Part shown: positions 51,468 through 60,098 of the stretch, piece by piece
Position numbering within the stretch: the stretch's first letter is position 1
How the letters are laid out: every line of letters starts with the position of its first letter
DNA from: Marivita sp. XM-24bin2
GTDB lineage: Bacteria > Pseudomonadota > Alphaproteobacteria > Rhodobacterales > Rhodobacteraceae
Reading direction: 5' to 3'
Assembly: GCA_003149565.1 (NCBI GenBank)
Contig: QCWH01000007.1
Coordinates: 1 to 64,000 of the forward strand
DNA: 64,000 nt
Notes under the pieces: generated by a model
Told to the model about the DNA's origin: nothing
Database searches by the model: none
The model's input: the letters and a program-made list of their open reading frames with translations, nothing else
Made by a program: the position numbers and the translations under genes

Positions 51468-53398
51468 CCCTTCCCCTCCAAAAACCTCTTCTTCGCCTCT
51501 TCCTGACGCCCGAAGTCCCGCACCATCGCCTCGATCGCCACCTCATCCGACTTGTCCGCATAGCGGAACTCGGAATCCGCGTAGCGGTTGATCTCCTGGA
51601 TCACCATCTCGACCGTGATGGGCCGTCGCAACTCCTCGATCATCGCCGCCTTCCGATCATAGGGCTGGAACAGGAACAGATCCGGCTGCTCCATCCACTC
51701 GTCCGGCAACTCAAAGTCCATCGCGCGGACCTTCACCGCGTCGGTGATGTTCTTGATCGCCCGGCCCGTAAAGCGCGGGTCGGCCTCCTGAATGGCCTTG
51801 AGGTACGTGCCCATCTTGGCAATCGTGTCGAGCGCGCCGATCTGCGACGACACCCGGTCGAACACCTCCAGCAACCCCGGCTCCTTCGGCCGGTTGTGAG
51901 ACTCGAACGACGCCGCCACCGCCTTCTGGATCTGCTGTGCGGCGTAAAGCTCATGATCCCCCAGTGGGATGTCGTGCTTCTTGCCCATCAGCAGCGCAAG
52001 GATGTCGATGTAATCCTCCCGCGTCTGCGGCCCGTCCACAAGGAACCTTGCTCCCGCCCGCTGCCGCAACGCATCGTCCACGTTCTCCGGGAAGTTCGAG
52101 AACATGCCGAAGGTGCAGTTCCCCCGCACCACCGTATTGGCCCCGGCAAACGCCTCCATGAACACCGCCGTGACCTCCTGCTGGCCCGCAGAGGACTGCC
52201 GATCTCCACGCTTGCCCGCGATCTGGTCGATGTCGTCGATGGTGCCAAACCCGATCACCGACGGGTCCAGCACGTTGTTGATAAACGCCTTCGCGTTCTG
52301 CCCCGACTTGCCCTGGTAGCTGTCGATATTGTCGATGCCGAAATTCTGATACCGGAACGTATAGCCCGCGTTCTGGCAATACTCATGGATCAGCCCCGCC
52401 ATCATCTGGATCAGCGTCGTCTTCCCCGTCCCCGGAGCGCCGTCCCCCATGAAGGTAAAGATGAAGCCGCCAAGCTCCGCAAACGGGTTCAGCCGCCGCT
52501 CGAAATCATAGGCCATCAGCATCTTCGCCAGACGCATCGCCTGGTACTTGGCGATGTGGTTGCCCACCACCTGATGCGGCTTCTTGAACTGCATGGTGAG
52601 CGTGGTGCCACGGGCCTTAGTCGCAGGCGTAAAGCCCCGAAGTGTCAGATCATCCGCCTCCACCCGCCAGTTGGCGCTGGTAAACGCCCCCGTCCGCGCG
52701 CCGTTCTGCGCCCGCAGCGCGATCAGCTCCATCAACTGCTCGGCAAACGCCAACACCGTCGCCACCATGCGCGGCTCGTCGCTCGCATGAAGGGCCAATT
52801 TCTGATCCAACTCCCACAACGCCCCATGCAGGGCCAGCTGCGCATTGTCGGTCAGAACCTCCTGCACCTCCCCCACATCGACCGTCACTTCGCTGGCCTG
52901 AGACGCCAAGAGAAACGCCGTCGCATTGACGAACACATAGCCAACCGCCAGCGCCTCGCCCTCAAGCAAAGCCGAAAACTCCGCTTTCCGATCCGCCCCC
53001 AGCGAGCCCTGCAAATTCGCCCGCTTCATCTCGCCCAACGGCGTCGCGTCGGAAAACGCCTCTCCCACCGCAAGCGCAATCCCAAGCGCCCGCCGCAGCC
53101 CATGCATCACCGCAGCCTGTGCGGGCGACACGAGCGGATCATCTCCATCCGCCCCCGCAATCCGGTCAAGCAGATGCACCCCCTCGGGCCGCGCCGTGGA
53201 CCGTGTCACCAACCCCGGCGTGGTCGAGCGAAACCGCCGCCGCGTGCCGATCCCCGATGACCGCTCCACCGCCGCAGGCTCCGACCCGGACGCCACCCGT
53301 GGCGTGTGATCGAACCCCTCCAGCATCGCATTGGCCGCCGCATAGTGCTTGCGGATCGCTTCTTCGCGCAGCTCCATCAGGTCAGACGTTATGGACAT
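51464..53398 (-). CDS. AAA-family ATPase, unknown role
   Basis: A 644-residue protein. Residues about 1-300 form an uncharacterised helical domain (RTRRRFRSTTPGLVTRST-like basic stretch near 55). The ATPase core shows Walker A GAPGTGKTT (320-328), Walker B IDDID near 386-390, a MFSNFPENVD sensor-1-like stretch, and a lid with ITDAVKVR. It is a single-ring AAA+ protein without protease or transmembrane parts. Together with the coiled-coil protein and four membrane proteins it could drive remodelling of a membrane complex (inference). Confidence 0.8.
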   Translation of the reverse strand: MSITSDLMELREEAIRKHYAAANAMLEGFDHTPRVASGSEPAAVERSSGIGTRRRFRSTTPGLVTRSTARPEGVHLLDRIAGADGDDPLVSPAQAAVMHGLRRALGIALAVGEAFSDATPLGEMKRANLQGSLGADRKAEFSALLEGEALAVGYVFVNATAFLLASQASEVTVDVGEVQEVLTDNAQLALHGALWELDQKLALHASDEPRMVATVLAFAEQLMELIALRAQNGARTGAFTSANWRVEADDLTLRGFTPATKARGTTLTMQFKKPHQVVGNHIAKYQAMRLAKMLMAYDFERRLNPFAELGGFIFTFMGDGAPGTGKTTLIQMMAGLIHEYCQNAGYTFRYQNFGIDNIDSYQGKSGQNAKAFINNVLDPSVIGFGTIDDIDQIAGKRGDRQSSAGQQEVTAVFMEAFAGANTVVRGNCTFGMFSNFPENVDDALRQRAGARFLVDGPQTREDYIDILALLMGKKHDIPLGDHELYAAQQIQKAVAASFESHNRPKEPGLLEVFDRVSSQIGALDTIAKMGTYLKAIQEADPRFTGRAIKNITDAVKVRAMDFELPDEWMEQPDLFLFQPYDRKAAMIEELRRPITVEMVIQEINRYADSEFRYADKSDEVAIEAMVRDFGRQEEAKKRFLEGKG

Positions 53399-53462
53399 CG
53401 GGCAATCCCCCGCTTCTTCTTTTCAAAAATATGCAAACACGACCTCACCACAGGCGCGCCGC

Positions 53463-54581
53463 TCAATAGCTCAAAACCCGCCCCGCATCGTTCACCACGA
53501 ACTTGCGGACAGTCGCAAATCCCGGCGGGTTCAAGTCCGCCAGCGCCTGAAACGGCCGCTCCGGCAGGATGACCATGCGCTCGGTCGCGGTCGTGCCTGT
53601 CTCGGCCCCGCGCCCCGCAAACGGGTCCAATGCGAACACCTCCCGGTCCACTTTGGAAAACCACCCCGATTTCTCCTGTCGCACGCGCTCGCTTTCCAGC
53701 TCCTCCAAGGTCCAGGCCAATGCCCAATCCTGCCCTTCCGGCGCACGCGCCTGTTCCAGCACCTCGCGGATCGGGCCAGACTGCTGAGTAAAGGAATGCG
53801 AATACATCGGGCCAATGTGAAACCGCCGCAGTCGCTTGGGGTGCAGGTCGTCAAAGCTTTCGTCAAACCCCTGTGCTATGGTCAACAGTTTCAGCCCACC
53901 CAGCGATTGCGCGATCAGATGCGCCTGCACCTCGGGCCAGCGCCGGTCGTCTTTCGGCAGCGCGTTGCGGCCACTGTCCTCGACCTCCATCAAATAGATC
54001 GTCGGCAGGTTCACCTGGCTGTCATAGACCCCCCAATGCAGCAGATAACGCCGGCGCGGCTCGGTTCCCGAGAGCCACAGGCATTGCGGATCGTTCCGCG
54101 CCCAGTAGAGCTTGCCGCGCGCCAGTTCCTCGTAATAGAGCCGCTGGCTCAGGGTGAATTGCAGCCGCGTCGGGATCGCCTGATCGCCGATGATCTCGGC
54201 CACCATCTGGTCTTTCAGCGCATCGACCGAGGGCATGGTCCGCAAATGCTGATCCGCCTGCGCGGCGTCATTCGCCATGACCAATAGCTCAGTAACAGTC
54301 GGAAACCCGCTGTCCTTCACATCCATCGTCAGGGACCCAAAGAACTGCCCGGTGTCCCGGCCAACCAGCAGGTACTTCATCGACAGCGCCCGGAAGGTGA
54401 GGTTGAGCGCGATCACATAGCGCGTCAGAACCTCGACCTCGTCTTTGGTCAGCCGCTTTTCCACATGCAGCATCGCTGCCACGCGCCCCAAATGGGCGAG
54501 GATCTTTTCGAATTTCGCAAAATACCTGCGGCTGGCCTGAGTGTCAGGCAGCCCGCGGTGATCATTGGCCGCGGTGGTCAT
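53463..54581 (-). CDS. Hypothetical soluble protein in the AAA operon
   Basis: A 372-residue protein with no leader or clear membrane helix and no motif I recognise. Segments VEVLTRYVIALNLTFRALSMKYLLVGRDTG and GTEPRRRYLLHWGVYDSQVNLPTIYLMEVEDSG suggest an alpha/beta fold. The start overlaps the coiled-coil gene by four bases; 64 bases separate it from the AAA gene. Confidence 0.7.
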   Translation of the reverse strand: MTTAANDHRGLPDTQASRRYFAKFEKILAHLGRVAAMLHVEKRLTKDEVEVLTRYVIALNLTFRALSMKYLLVGRDTGQFFGSLTMDVKDSGFPTVTELLVMANDAAQADQHLRTMPSVDALKDQMVAEIIGDQAIPTRLQFTLSQRLYYEELARGKLYWARNDPQCLWLSGTEPRRRYLLHWGVYDSQVNLPTIYLMEVEDSGRNALPKDDRRWPEVQAHLIAQSLGGLKLLTIAQGFDESFDDLHPKRLRRFHIGPMYSHSFTQQSGPIREVLEQARAPEGQDWALAWTLEELESERVRQEKSGWFSKVDREVFALDPFAGRGAETGTTATERMVILPERPFQALADLNPPGFATVRKFVVNDAGRVLSY

Positions 54582-55654
54582 GACCCATACAGGTTCTTGT
54601 CATGTTTCTCGACGATCGCCTGGAACCGGCGGGCAAAGCGTTCATCGGCCTTGGCCTTGGCCTCAAGCACCTCGCGGGCGAACACCATGTGGTCCTCGTG
54701 GCTTTCCAGCATGTCGGCCATCTTCTGATTGGTCGCCGCCCCGATTCCGGCCATCGCAGACTGAGCCTCTTGGTCGGTCTTCACACCGATCTCGTTGATC
54801 CGGTGGGCCACATCCTGCTGCTGCGCGGTCTTCAGCGACTTGGACAGCGCATCATAGAGAACCACCCGCTGCTTGGTGTCTGTCTGAAGCTTGTTGATCA
54901 GCACCATCTGCGTTGCCGCCTGATTCTGGAGCGAGTCGATCCAGGTCTTGCCCTTCTCGATATAGCGCTCGAGCGTCTGGCTCTTGGCCAGTTTGACCTG
55001 CTCGTCCTGAACCATCGCATTATAGGCGGCGTTCAACTCGGCGAGTTCGGTTTCCAGCTTGGTGCGCGCGGCTGCGTCCTGCTCCACGCTGATCTTGTTT
55101 TCCAACTCGATTATCTTCGGGTCCATCGCGAGGATCTCGGCACGCACCGTTTCCAGCGCGCCCACCGTCGCCTCGCGCTCGTCGAGCGTTTCTGACAGGT
55201 TCACTTCCACCTTGTCTTTCTGCTCGTTGAGCAGGTTCAACTGGCCCTGAAGCAGGTTCACGATCACGTCCGACTTGGCGATCAAATCCTGCAACTTGTC
55301 GTCGATCGAGGCGGTTTTCATCCGCTCCTGCCGCATCGACTCGGATTTGCCCTTCGAGAAGATCCCAACAAAGCTTTCCCAGCCGGTCTTCGAGCGCATT
55401 TCGTCGAAATCCTTGGAAAACGCAGCGGTCACGTCATCCAGTCCCATGATCAGTTCCGCAATATTCGCGTTCATCACATCGGTATGGGCGTGCACGTCTT
55501 CCAGCGTCGCATTCTCGATGTCGAAGGTGACATCATCGCCGGTTTTCATCTTGGCACGCGCGGTTTCGATGCGGCCGGTCAGTTCCGCGATCTTGGCTTG
55601 CGCTTCGGCCACCTGCGCCTGGCTTTCGCGCACCTGTGTGTCGAAATCCGCCAT
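54578..55654 (-). CDS. Long coiled-coil protein, first gene of the AAA operon
   Basis: A 358-residue protein, nearly all helical and Glu/Lys/Gln/Ala-rich, with heptad-like runs (residues 5-40 and about 130-330). Parts such as QTLERYIEKGKTWIDSL and QMVLINKLQTDTKQRV recall the layout of TelA/toxic-anion-resistance proteins, but this is only an impression. ATG 55654 follows GGAGG; the frame extends upstream without a good start. No membrane helix. First gene, divergent from the secreted-protein gene at 55832. Confidence 0.75.
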   Translation of the reverse strand: MADFDTQVRESQAQVAEAQAKIAELTGRIETARAKMKTGDDVTFDIENATLEDVHAHTDVMNANIAELIMGLDDVTAAFSKDFDEMRSKTGWESFVGIFSKGKSESMRQERMKTASIDDKLQDLIAKSDVIVNLLQGQLNLLNEQKDKVEVNLSETLDEREATVGALETVRAEILAMDPKIIELENKISVEQDAAARTKLETELAELNAAYNAMVQDEQVKLAKSQTLERYIEKGKTWIDSLQNQAATQMVLINKLQTDTKQRVVLYDALSKSLKTAQQQDVAHRINEIGVKTDQEAQSAMAGIGAATNQKMADMLESHEDHMVFAREVLEAKAKADERFARRFQAIVEKHDKNLYGS

Positions 55655-55831
55655 TCCAAATCCTCCAATCAATCCAACCGATCCAACGTAATCGTTCTGC
55701 AGCGCTGTTGAACCGGATCTGCGCAAAGTCTCGCAAAAGCACTGTTGAAAGGGAAGCGTCGATCGCGCTTTAAAGTAGACAAGGTGCAGTGGTTCGCTGC
55801 GTCGTTATATGTTTTGAAGGGAGATTTTGAG

Positions 55832-56395
55832 ATGAACAGATTTCTGACAATAGCCGCTGCTGTTATGATGTCGCTTCCGGTTGCTGCGCAGGCGGACGAA
55901 ATTTCGGACACGCTTGAAGCCGCGCTTGAGGCTTACAACAAGGGCGATGTCACCTATGCGCTCGAAGAATTGGACTACGCACGTCAAAAGCTCATGGCTC
56001 TGCGCGCTGAGGCTTTTCAAGACCTTCTGCCCGAGGCACCCGAAGGCTGGACGCGCGACGTGGAAACAGAGATGCAGGCCGGTCTCGCTCTGATGGGTGG
56101 CGGCATGGGCGCCAGTGCGGAGTATCGCTCACCAGATGGTTCGCAGTATTACACCGTCACAATGATGGCCGACAACGCAATGGTTGCAAGCATGGGCAGT
56201 ATGGTGGCCAACGCAGCTGCGATGGGCATGCGGGTTGAGCGTGTCGGTCGCCAACGGATTGCGTTGAACGATGGCCAGGCGATGGCCCTTGTGAACAACC
56301 GCATCCTGGTCACCGTCGAGGGTGGTGACGAAGCTCTGCTGCTGCAGGCTATGGAGCAAATTGACTTCCAGGAGCTTTCCTCTTTCGGTAACTGA
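55832..56395 (+). CDS. Secreted protein, unknown
   Basis: A 187-residue protein with a Sec leader (MNRFLTIAAAVMMSLPVAAQA-D), so periplasmic at about 166 residues. The mature part starts with a helical EISDTLEAALEAYNKGDVTYALEELDYARQKL, TPR-like in spirit, then a beta-rich, Met/Ala-rich domain. No family recognised. Start ATG 55832 follows AGGGAG. It is divergent from the AAA operon, so it could be part of the same unit. Confidence 0.75.
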   Translation: MNRFLTIAAAVMMSLPVAAQADEISDTLEAALEAYNKGDVTYALEELDYARQKLMALRAEAFQDLLPEAPEGWTRDVETEMQAGLALMGGGMGASAEYRSPDGSQYYTVTMMADNAMVASMGSMVANAAAMGMRVERVGRQRIALNDGQAMALVNNRILVTVEGGDEALLLQAMEQIDFQELSSFGN

Positions 56396-56421
56396 GAAAT
56401 TTGACCGTTCGGTAAAAAATC

Positions 56422-56449
56422 GGAAGGCGTCCTTCCTGGGACGCCTTCC
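56422..56449 (+). terminator. Terminator after the secreted-protein gene
   Basis: A perfect 11-base stem GGAAGGCGTCC/GGACGCCTTCC with a 6-base loop, followed by CTCGTCTTT. It isolates the gene from the amidinotransferase. Confidence 0.8.
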
Positions 56450-56517
56450 CTCGTCTTTGGGCTTGCCGTTCGTCTTCGTCTTCCGCATGGCTTCCGCACG
56501 AAAAAGGAGGGACGAGC

Positions 56518-57639
56518 ATGGATTGGTCGCCGGATAAGACACAAGTCAAAAGCTGGAACGAATGGGATACGCTGCGCCACGTGATCGTAGGCAAAGCTGA
56601 TGATTGTCACATCCCACCGGAGGAACCGGCGCTGGATGCCAAGGTGCCCGAGGACAGTGACATGCGTGGCCAATGGGGGCGGCGGCCTTAAGAAACCATC
56701 GACCGTGCGAATGAGCTCTTGGACAATTTTGCCGATATGCTCCGCAAGCGCGGGCTGCGGGTGGATCGCCCGACGCCGACGGATTTCTCGAAGCCCGTTA
56801 CGACCCCGGATTTCCACACCGACAGCCAGTTCGGCTGTATGCCGCCGCGCGACGTGCTGCTGACTGTGGGCCATGAGATCCTCGAAGCGACGATGTCTTA
56901 TCGTTGCCGCTGGTTCGAATACCTCTGCTACCGCCCGCTGATGCAGCAATATTGGGAAGAAGACGTGAACTTTCGTCACGAGGCCGCGCCAAAGCCTCGG
57001 CTGACGGATGCGGATTACCACGCCGATTACCTTTCCGAGAAGATCGGGATCGAAAAGCGCCTTAAATGGACCGCCGAAAAGCACTTCGTCACCACTGAAG
57101 AAGAACCGCTTTTCGATGCTGCCGACGTTTTGCGCTTTGGGAAAGATCTCATCGTGCAGCACGGGTTCACCACGAACCTCAAGGGCATCGAATGGCTGCG
57201 CCGTCACTTCCCCGACCACCGCGTCCGTGCGGTGAACTTTCCCGGCGACCCGTACCCGATCCACATCGACGCGACATTCACACCTCTGCGTCCCGGTCTG
57301 ATCCTGAACAACCCGAACCGCCGGTTGCCTGAAGAGCAGCGAGAATACTTCAGGAAGAACGATTGGGAAATCATCGACGCGGCGCAGCCCGCGCACAACA
57401 CGCCGCCGCCTCTGTGTTATTCCTCGACCTGGCTCAGCATGAACGTCCTGGTTCTTGATCCGAAAACCGTCTGTGTTGAGGCCTCCGAGGTCTACCAGAT
57501 GGAGCAAATGGACAAGCTGGGGATGGAAGTGGTCCCGGTCGAGCTGCGGGATGCCTATGCGTTTGGCGGTGGCCTGCATTGCTGCACAGCGGATGTCTAC
57601 CGCGATGGAGACTGCGAGGATTATTTTGCCAAACAGTAG
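56518..57639 (+). pseudogene. Glycine amidinotransferase-like gene broken by an in-frame TAA
   Basis: Start ATG 56518 (AAAGGAGGGACGAGC). Codons 1-57 read MDWSPDKTQVKSWNEWDTLRHV... to WGRRP, then TAA at 56689-56691, then ETIDRANELLDNF continues the homology in the same frame to 57639. Homologues have Gln after RRP, so CAA has become TAA. Full length would be 373 residues, normal for bacterial L-arginine:glycine amidinotransferase; the C-terminal GGLHCCTAD holds the catalytic Cys. A shorter ORF from ATG 56719 exists but lacks the N-terminal part. Sequencing error is possible. Confidence 0.82.
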
Positions 57640-57943
57640 TCACATGGCAAGGTGGTTTGGGAACCTTCGGAAAGCCTTTCTATGGGCCTTCCGCACCGTT
57701 TGGCTCACGGTGTCACGGTCACTGGGCTGATTGATCTAGCTTCCAGAAAATGCCTTTTGATTGATGAGCTTTCGGATTGCTCGCCATTTGCGGGAATTTG
57801 CCCTGTGGCATTTTCTACTCAAGCCGTCATGAAGCAAAATTTTCTTAGGTAATCGTCGAGTTTATACCCATGTTTACGGGAACCCATTGCGCAGCATCGC
57901 GTTCGGTTAAGGGACCTTAGAAAACACTCCAACGGGGGGCCTA
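57640..57943 (+). other. Gene-free stretch between the amidinotransferase and the 30-residue ORF
   Basis: The 304-base stretch has an imperfect hairpin (CGGAAAGCC / GGCCTTCCG, about 57669-57694) that may terminate the upstream gene, a 66-codon frame I do not believe in, and the EcfG-like promoter at 57879. Confidence 0.5.
57879..57903 (+). promoter_or_regulatory. EcfG-type (general stress) sigma-factor promoter
   Basis: GGAAC (57879-57883), 16 bases, CGTT (57900-57903) is an exact match to the alphaproteobacterial EcfG consensus GGAAC-N16-17-CGTT. It lies about 40 bases before the 30-residue ORF and 138 bases before the sensor kinase start. The placement before a HisKA_2 kinase is what general-stress feedback would look like. 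Confidence 0.7.
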
Positions 57944-58036
57944 ATGATTTTGACCACGATACCGGCGATCAAAAACCTGCTCGCGTGTATCGTGTTGGGC
58001 GCATGTGAGATGCATGAACATGGAATAGTGCTCTAA
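57944..58036 (+). CDS. 30-residue peptide with lipobox-like C-A motif
   Basis: ATG 57944 follows a GGGGGGCC site; the frame encodes MILTTIPAIKNLLACIVLGACEMHEHGIVL and stops at 58036, 5 bases before the kinase. LGAC resembles a lipoprotein cleavage box, and entericidin-like lipoproteins are common general-stress genes, but this peptide lacks the usual tail. It may be a real small gene or a leader peptide for the kinase. Confidence 0.4.
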   Translation: MILTTIPAIKNLLACIVLGACEMHEHGIVL

Positions 58037-58041
58037 AGGCC

Positions 58042-59802
58042 ATGCAGCATCCTAACTCGGAAAACGGCGATCAGGACGCCAAGGGCAGCCCCGTGCGAAC
58101 GCTGCGGCAAAAGCTTGTCGTGCGCATTGCTTTTCTGTTGTCGCTTGCCCTTCTTCCCATCGGCTTGGTGGCGATGGGCCAAAGTTGGCGCGCGCTGACG
58201 ATCACCCACGACAATCTCGAAGCCGGTATCCACGCCCGCACCAGTGCCCTTGTCGAACCTGAGCGGCGTGCATTGTTCAGCAAGATGGGCACGGCACGAG
58301 CCTTGGCGAACACGCTGGGCGCGACCGAGCTCAGCGCGGAAGAATGCACGTCAATCATGCAGCGCGTTCAACAGACCGACGAACGCTTGGCATTTGCTGG
58401 CCTTGTCGAACGGGGCTCGATTTCCCGGTGCAACAGCGCGGGGCGCACTTTCGATTTTATGCCTGATTCGCGATCAGATTCGTTGTTTGCCAATCCAGAG
58501 CCTTACATCACGTTCAATCCTCAAGGTTCCGCGACAGAACTACCTGTTATTATCATCGCGTACCCGACCTTCGGTCCGGATGAGTCGCTCAAAGGCTTCG
58601 TAACGATCTCTTTTGCATCTGAGCCATTGCTGCAGTCCGACAGTGCGGAAGCGCTTGGAGGGGATGTCGCCTTGGTAACCTTCAACAAGTATGGCGACAT
58701 CCTGTCGACCTTCACCCCCGAAGGTCCGATTTCGAATTACCTGCCAGAGGGGCTGTCATATCAGGAGTTCGTCAATCAAGACGATTCCTTCTTCACGGCG
58801 ACAACGCAATCCGGCGAGGCGCGTTTGATTTCGGTGGTCCCCATCCTTGCCGGTGAGGTCTATGCCTTGAGCAGTTGGAACCAGGCGGCGTTGCAACGCT
58901 CAAACTCTCCGTGGTTTACGGCGACAACCCTGCTTTTCCCGTTCCTGATGTGGCTTGTGGGCATTGTTGTTGCTGTGGTCTCGCTGAACCGTCTCGTCCT
59001 GCGTCACGTCAGCGATCTCGGTCGTCGGATGAAACGTTTTGCGCTGCATCGCTCTGTTGAGACCTCTGAGAGGATTGCCGACGCGCCGAGCGAGTTGCAA
59101 TCGATCAACGTGACCTTCGAAAGTATGGCGGATCAATTGCTTCGCGATGAGGCTGAACTTGAAAACGCGCTATTCGAACGGGAGGTGCTGCTGAAAGAGG
59201 TCCACCACCGGGTTAAGAATAACCTGCAGCTCATTTCTTCGATCATCAACATGCAGGTGCGGCAGGTTGGCAGCCCCGACGCAGTGGCAGCTTTGCGGAA
59301 ATTCCAGGATCGGGTCACCAGTCTCGCATCGGTGCATCGCGCGCTTTATCAAGAACCATCTCTGACGCAGATCCGGTTTGATGTTCTGCTTGGCGATCTG
59401 GTCCAGCAGGTGAACACCTTGGGCACCGGAGACAAAGATCCGGTCGAGATCCAGATGGACGTGGACCCGGTGACACTGTTGCCTGACCAGACCAGTCCTC
59501 TTGCAATGGTCACCACAGAAGCGCTTTCTAATGCCTTCAAATACGGGGGGCCGGGTCGGGACGGAGTATTCCGTCTGAGCATCTCGTTGAAAGAAACCGT
59601 CAGTGAGGACCGGACCACGGTCAATCTGACCATCGAAAACAGCATTGATCCGGATACATCCACAAGCGGAGGCTCAGGTTTGGGGAACAGGCTCATCCTT
59701 GCTTTCGTCAGTCAACTTGATGGTAAGATCGAACAGATCGAAGAAGAGGAACGCTACAGGCTTAGCCTGACATTCGCGTACCAACCTTTTTCGCCAGAAT
59801 AA
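58042..59802 (+). CDS. HisKA_2 sensor histidine kinase (PhyK-like)
   Basis: A 586-residue membrane kinase: transmembrane helix about 25-47, periplasmic sensor domain to about 290, second helix about 295-318, a HAMP-like linker, then HisKA_2 with EVHHRVKNNLQLISSIINMQ (phospho-acceptor His388/389) and a HATPase with TTEALSNAFKYG and GGSGLGNRLI. This family feeds PhyR-type response regulators in the alphaproteobacterial general stress response. No regulator, NepR or EcfG gene is in the window. Probably driven by the promoter at 57879. Confidence 0.87.
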   Translation: MQHPNSENGDQDAKGSPVRTLRQKLVVRIAFLLSLALLPIGLVAMGQSWRALTITHDNLEAGIHARTSALVEPERRALFSKMGTARALANTLGATELSAEECTSIMQRVQQTDERLAFAGLVERGSISRCNSAGRTFDFMPDSRSDSLFANPEPYITFNPQGSATELPVIIIAYPTFGPDESLKGFVTISFASEPLLQSDSAEALGGDVALVTFNKYGDILSTFTPEGPISNYLPEGLSYQEFVNQDDSFFTATTQSGEARLISVVPILAGEVYALSSWNQAALQRSNSPWFTATTLLFPFLMWLVGIVVAVVSLNRLVLRHVSDLGRRMKRFALHRSVETSERIADAPSELQSINVTFESMADQLLRDEAELENALFEREVLLKEVHHRVKNNLQLISSIINMQVRQVGSPDAVAALRKFQDRVTSLASVHRALYQEPSLTQIRFDVLLGDLVQQVNTLGTGDKDPVEIQMDVDPVTLLPDQTSPLAMVTTEALSNAFKYGGPGRDGVFRLSISLKETVSEDRTTVNLTIENSIDPDTSTSGGSGLGNRLILAFVSQLDGKIEQIEEEERYRLSLTFAYQPFSPE

Positions 59803-59819
59803 GATCACCGCACATAAAA

Positions 59820-59844
59820 AAGCGCCCCATCCGATGGAGCGCTT
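59820..59844 (-). terminator. Bidirectional terminator between the kinase and the 50-residue gene
   Basis: AAGCGC-CCCATC/GATGG-AGCGCTT forms a 12-base stem with one mismatch. An A run lies on its left, which gives TTTTTT after the stem on the minus strand; the plus strand has TTCTTG. It serves mainly the minus-strand genes. Confidence 0.75.
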
Positions 59845-59875
59845 CTTGAACGATCAATAGTTTAAACCGATCACA

Positions 59876-60028
59876 TCACGAATTTGGCGCGTCCTCGGCC
59901 AGACGCGATTTCGGTGCGTTGGGGTCGGCCCTTTCTTCCTCGGTCCGTTGCTTGCTCACAAGCGCGAAAACGATGAACGTCAGCATAGTCATCAAAGCGA
60001 GTAGCGGTACAATAAATTCTGCGGTCAT
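59876..60028 (-). CDS. 50-residue single-span membrane protein
   Basis: A short frame with a strong Shine-Dalgarno (GAAAGGAGACACC before ATG 60028). The peptide MTAEFIVPLLALMTMLTFIVFALV then a highly charged tail (SKQRTEEERADPNAPKSRLAED) has one helix. It follows the broken sarcosine-oxidase-like gene by 70 bases and precedes the terminator, so it closes that operon. No family recognised. Confidence 0.7.
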   Translation of the reverse strand: MTAEFIVPLLALMTMLTFIVFALVSKQRTEEERADPNAPKSRLAEDAPNS

Positions 60029-60098
60029 GGGTGTCTCCTTTCACAGAAAGAACCCGTCAGTCCGCAAACGGTTCCCGAGCGGCCCGACCGGAAGACAA

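Noticed and set aside
51896-53260. Plus-strand frame of about 450 codons opposite the AAA ATPase
   Set aside because: Arg/His/Pro-rich translation typical of an antisense frame; the minus strand has Walker motifs.
56689-56691. Recoding of the in-frame stops as selenocysteine or pyrrolysine
   Set aside because: The stops are TAA and TAG at positions where homologues have Gln and Trp; TAA is not recoded by either system and no pylTSBCD-like gene is seen.
56149-57579. Minus-strand frame of about 475 codons opposite the amidinotransferase
   Set aside because: Tempting because the sense gene is broken, but the sense frame has homology on both sides of the stop and the antisense translation has no domain.
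57652-57852. 66-codon frame after the amidinotransferase
   Set aside because: No Shine-Dalgarno, no family pattern, and it crosses the likely terminator hairpin.
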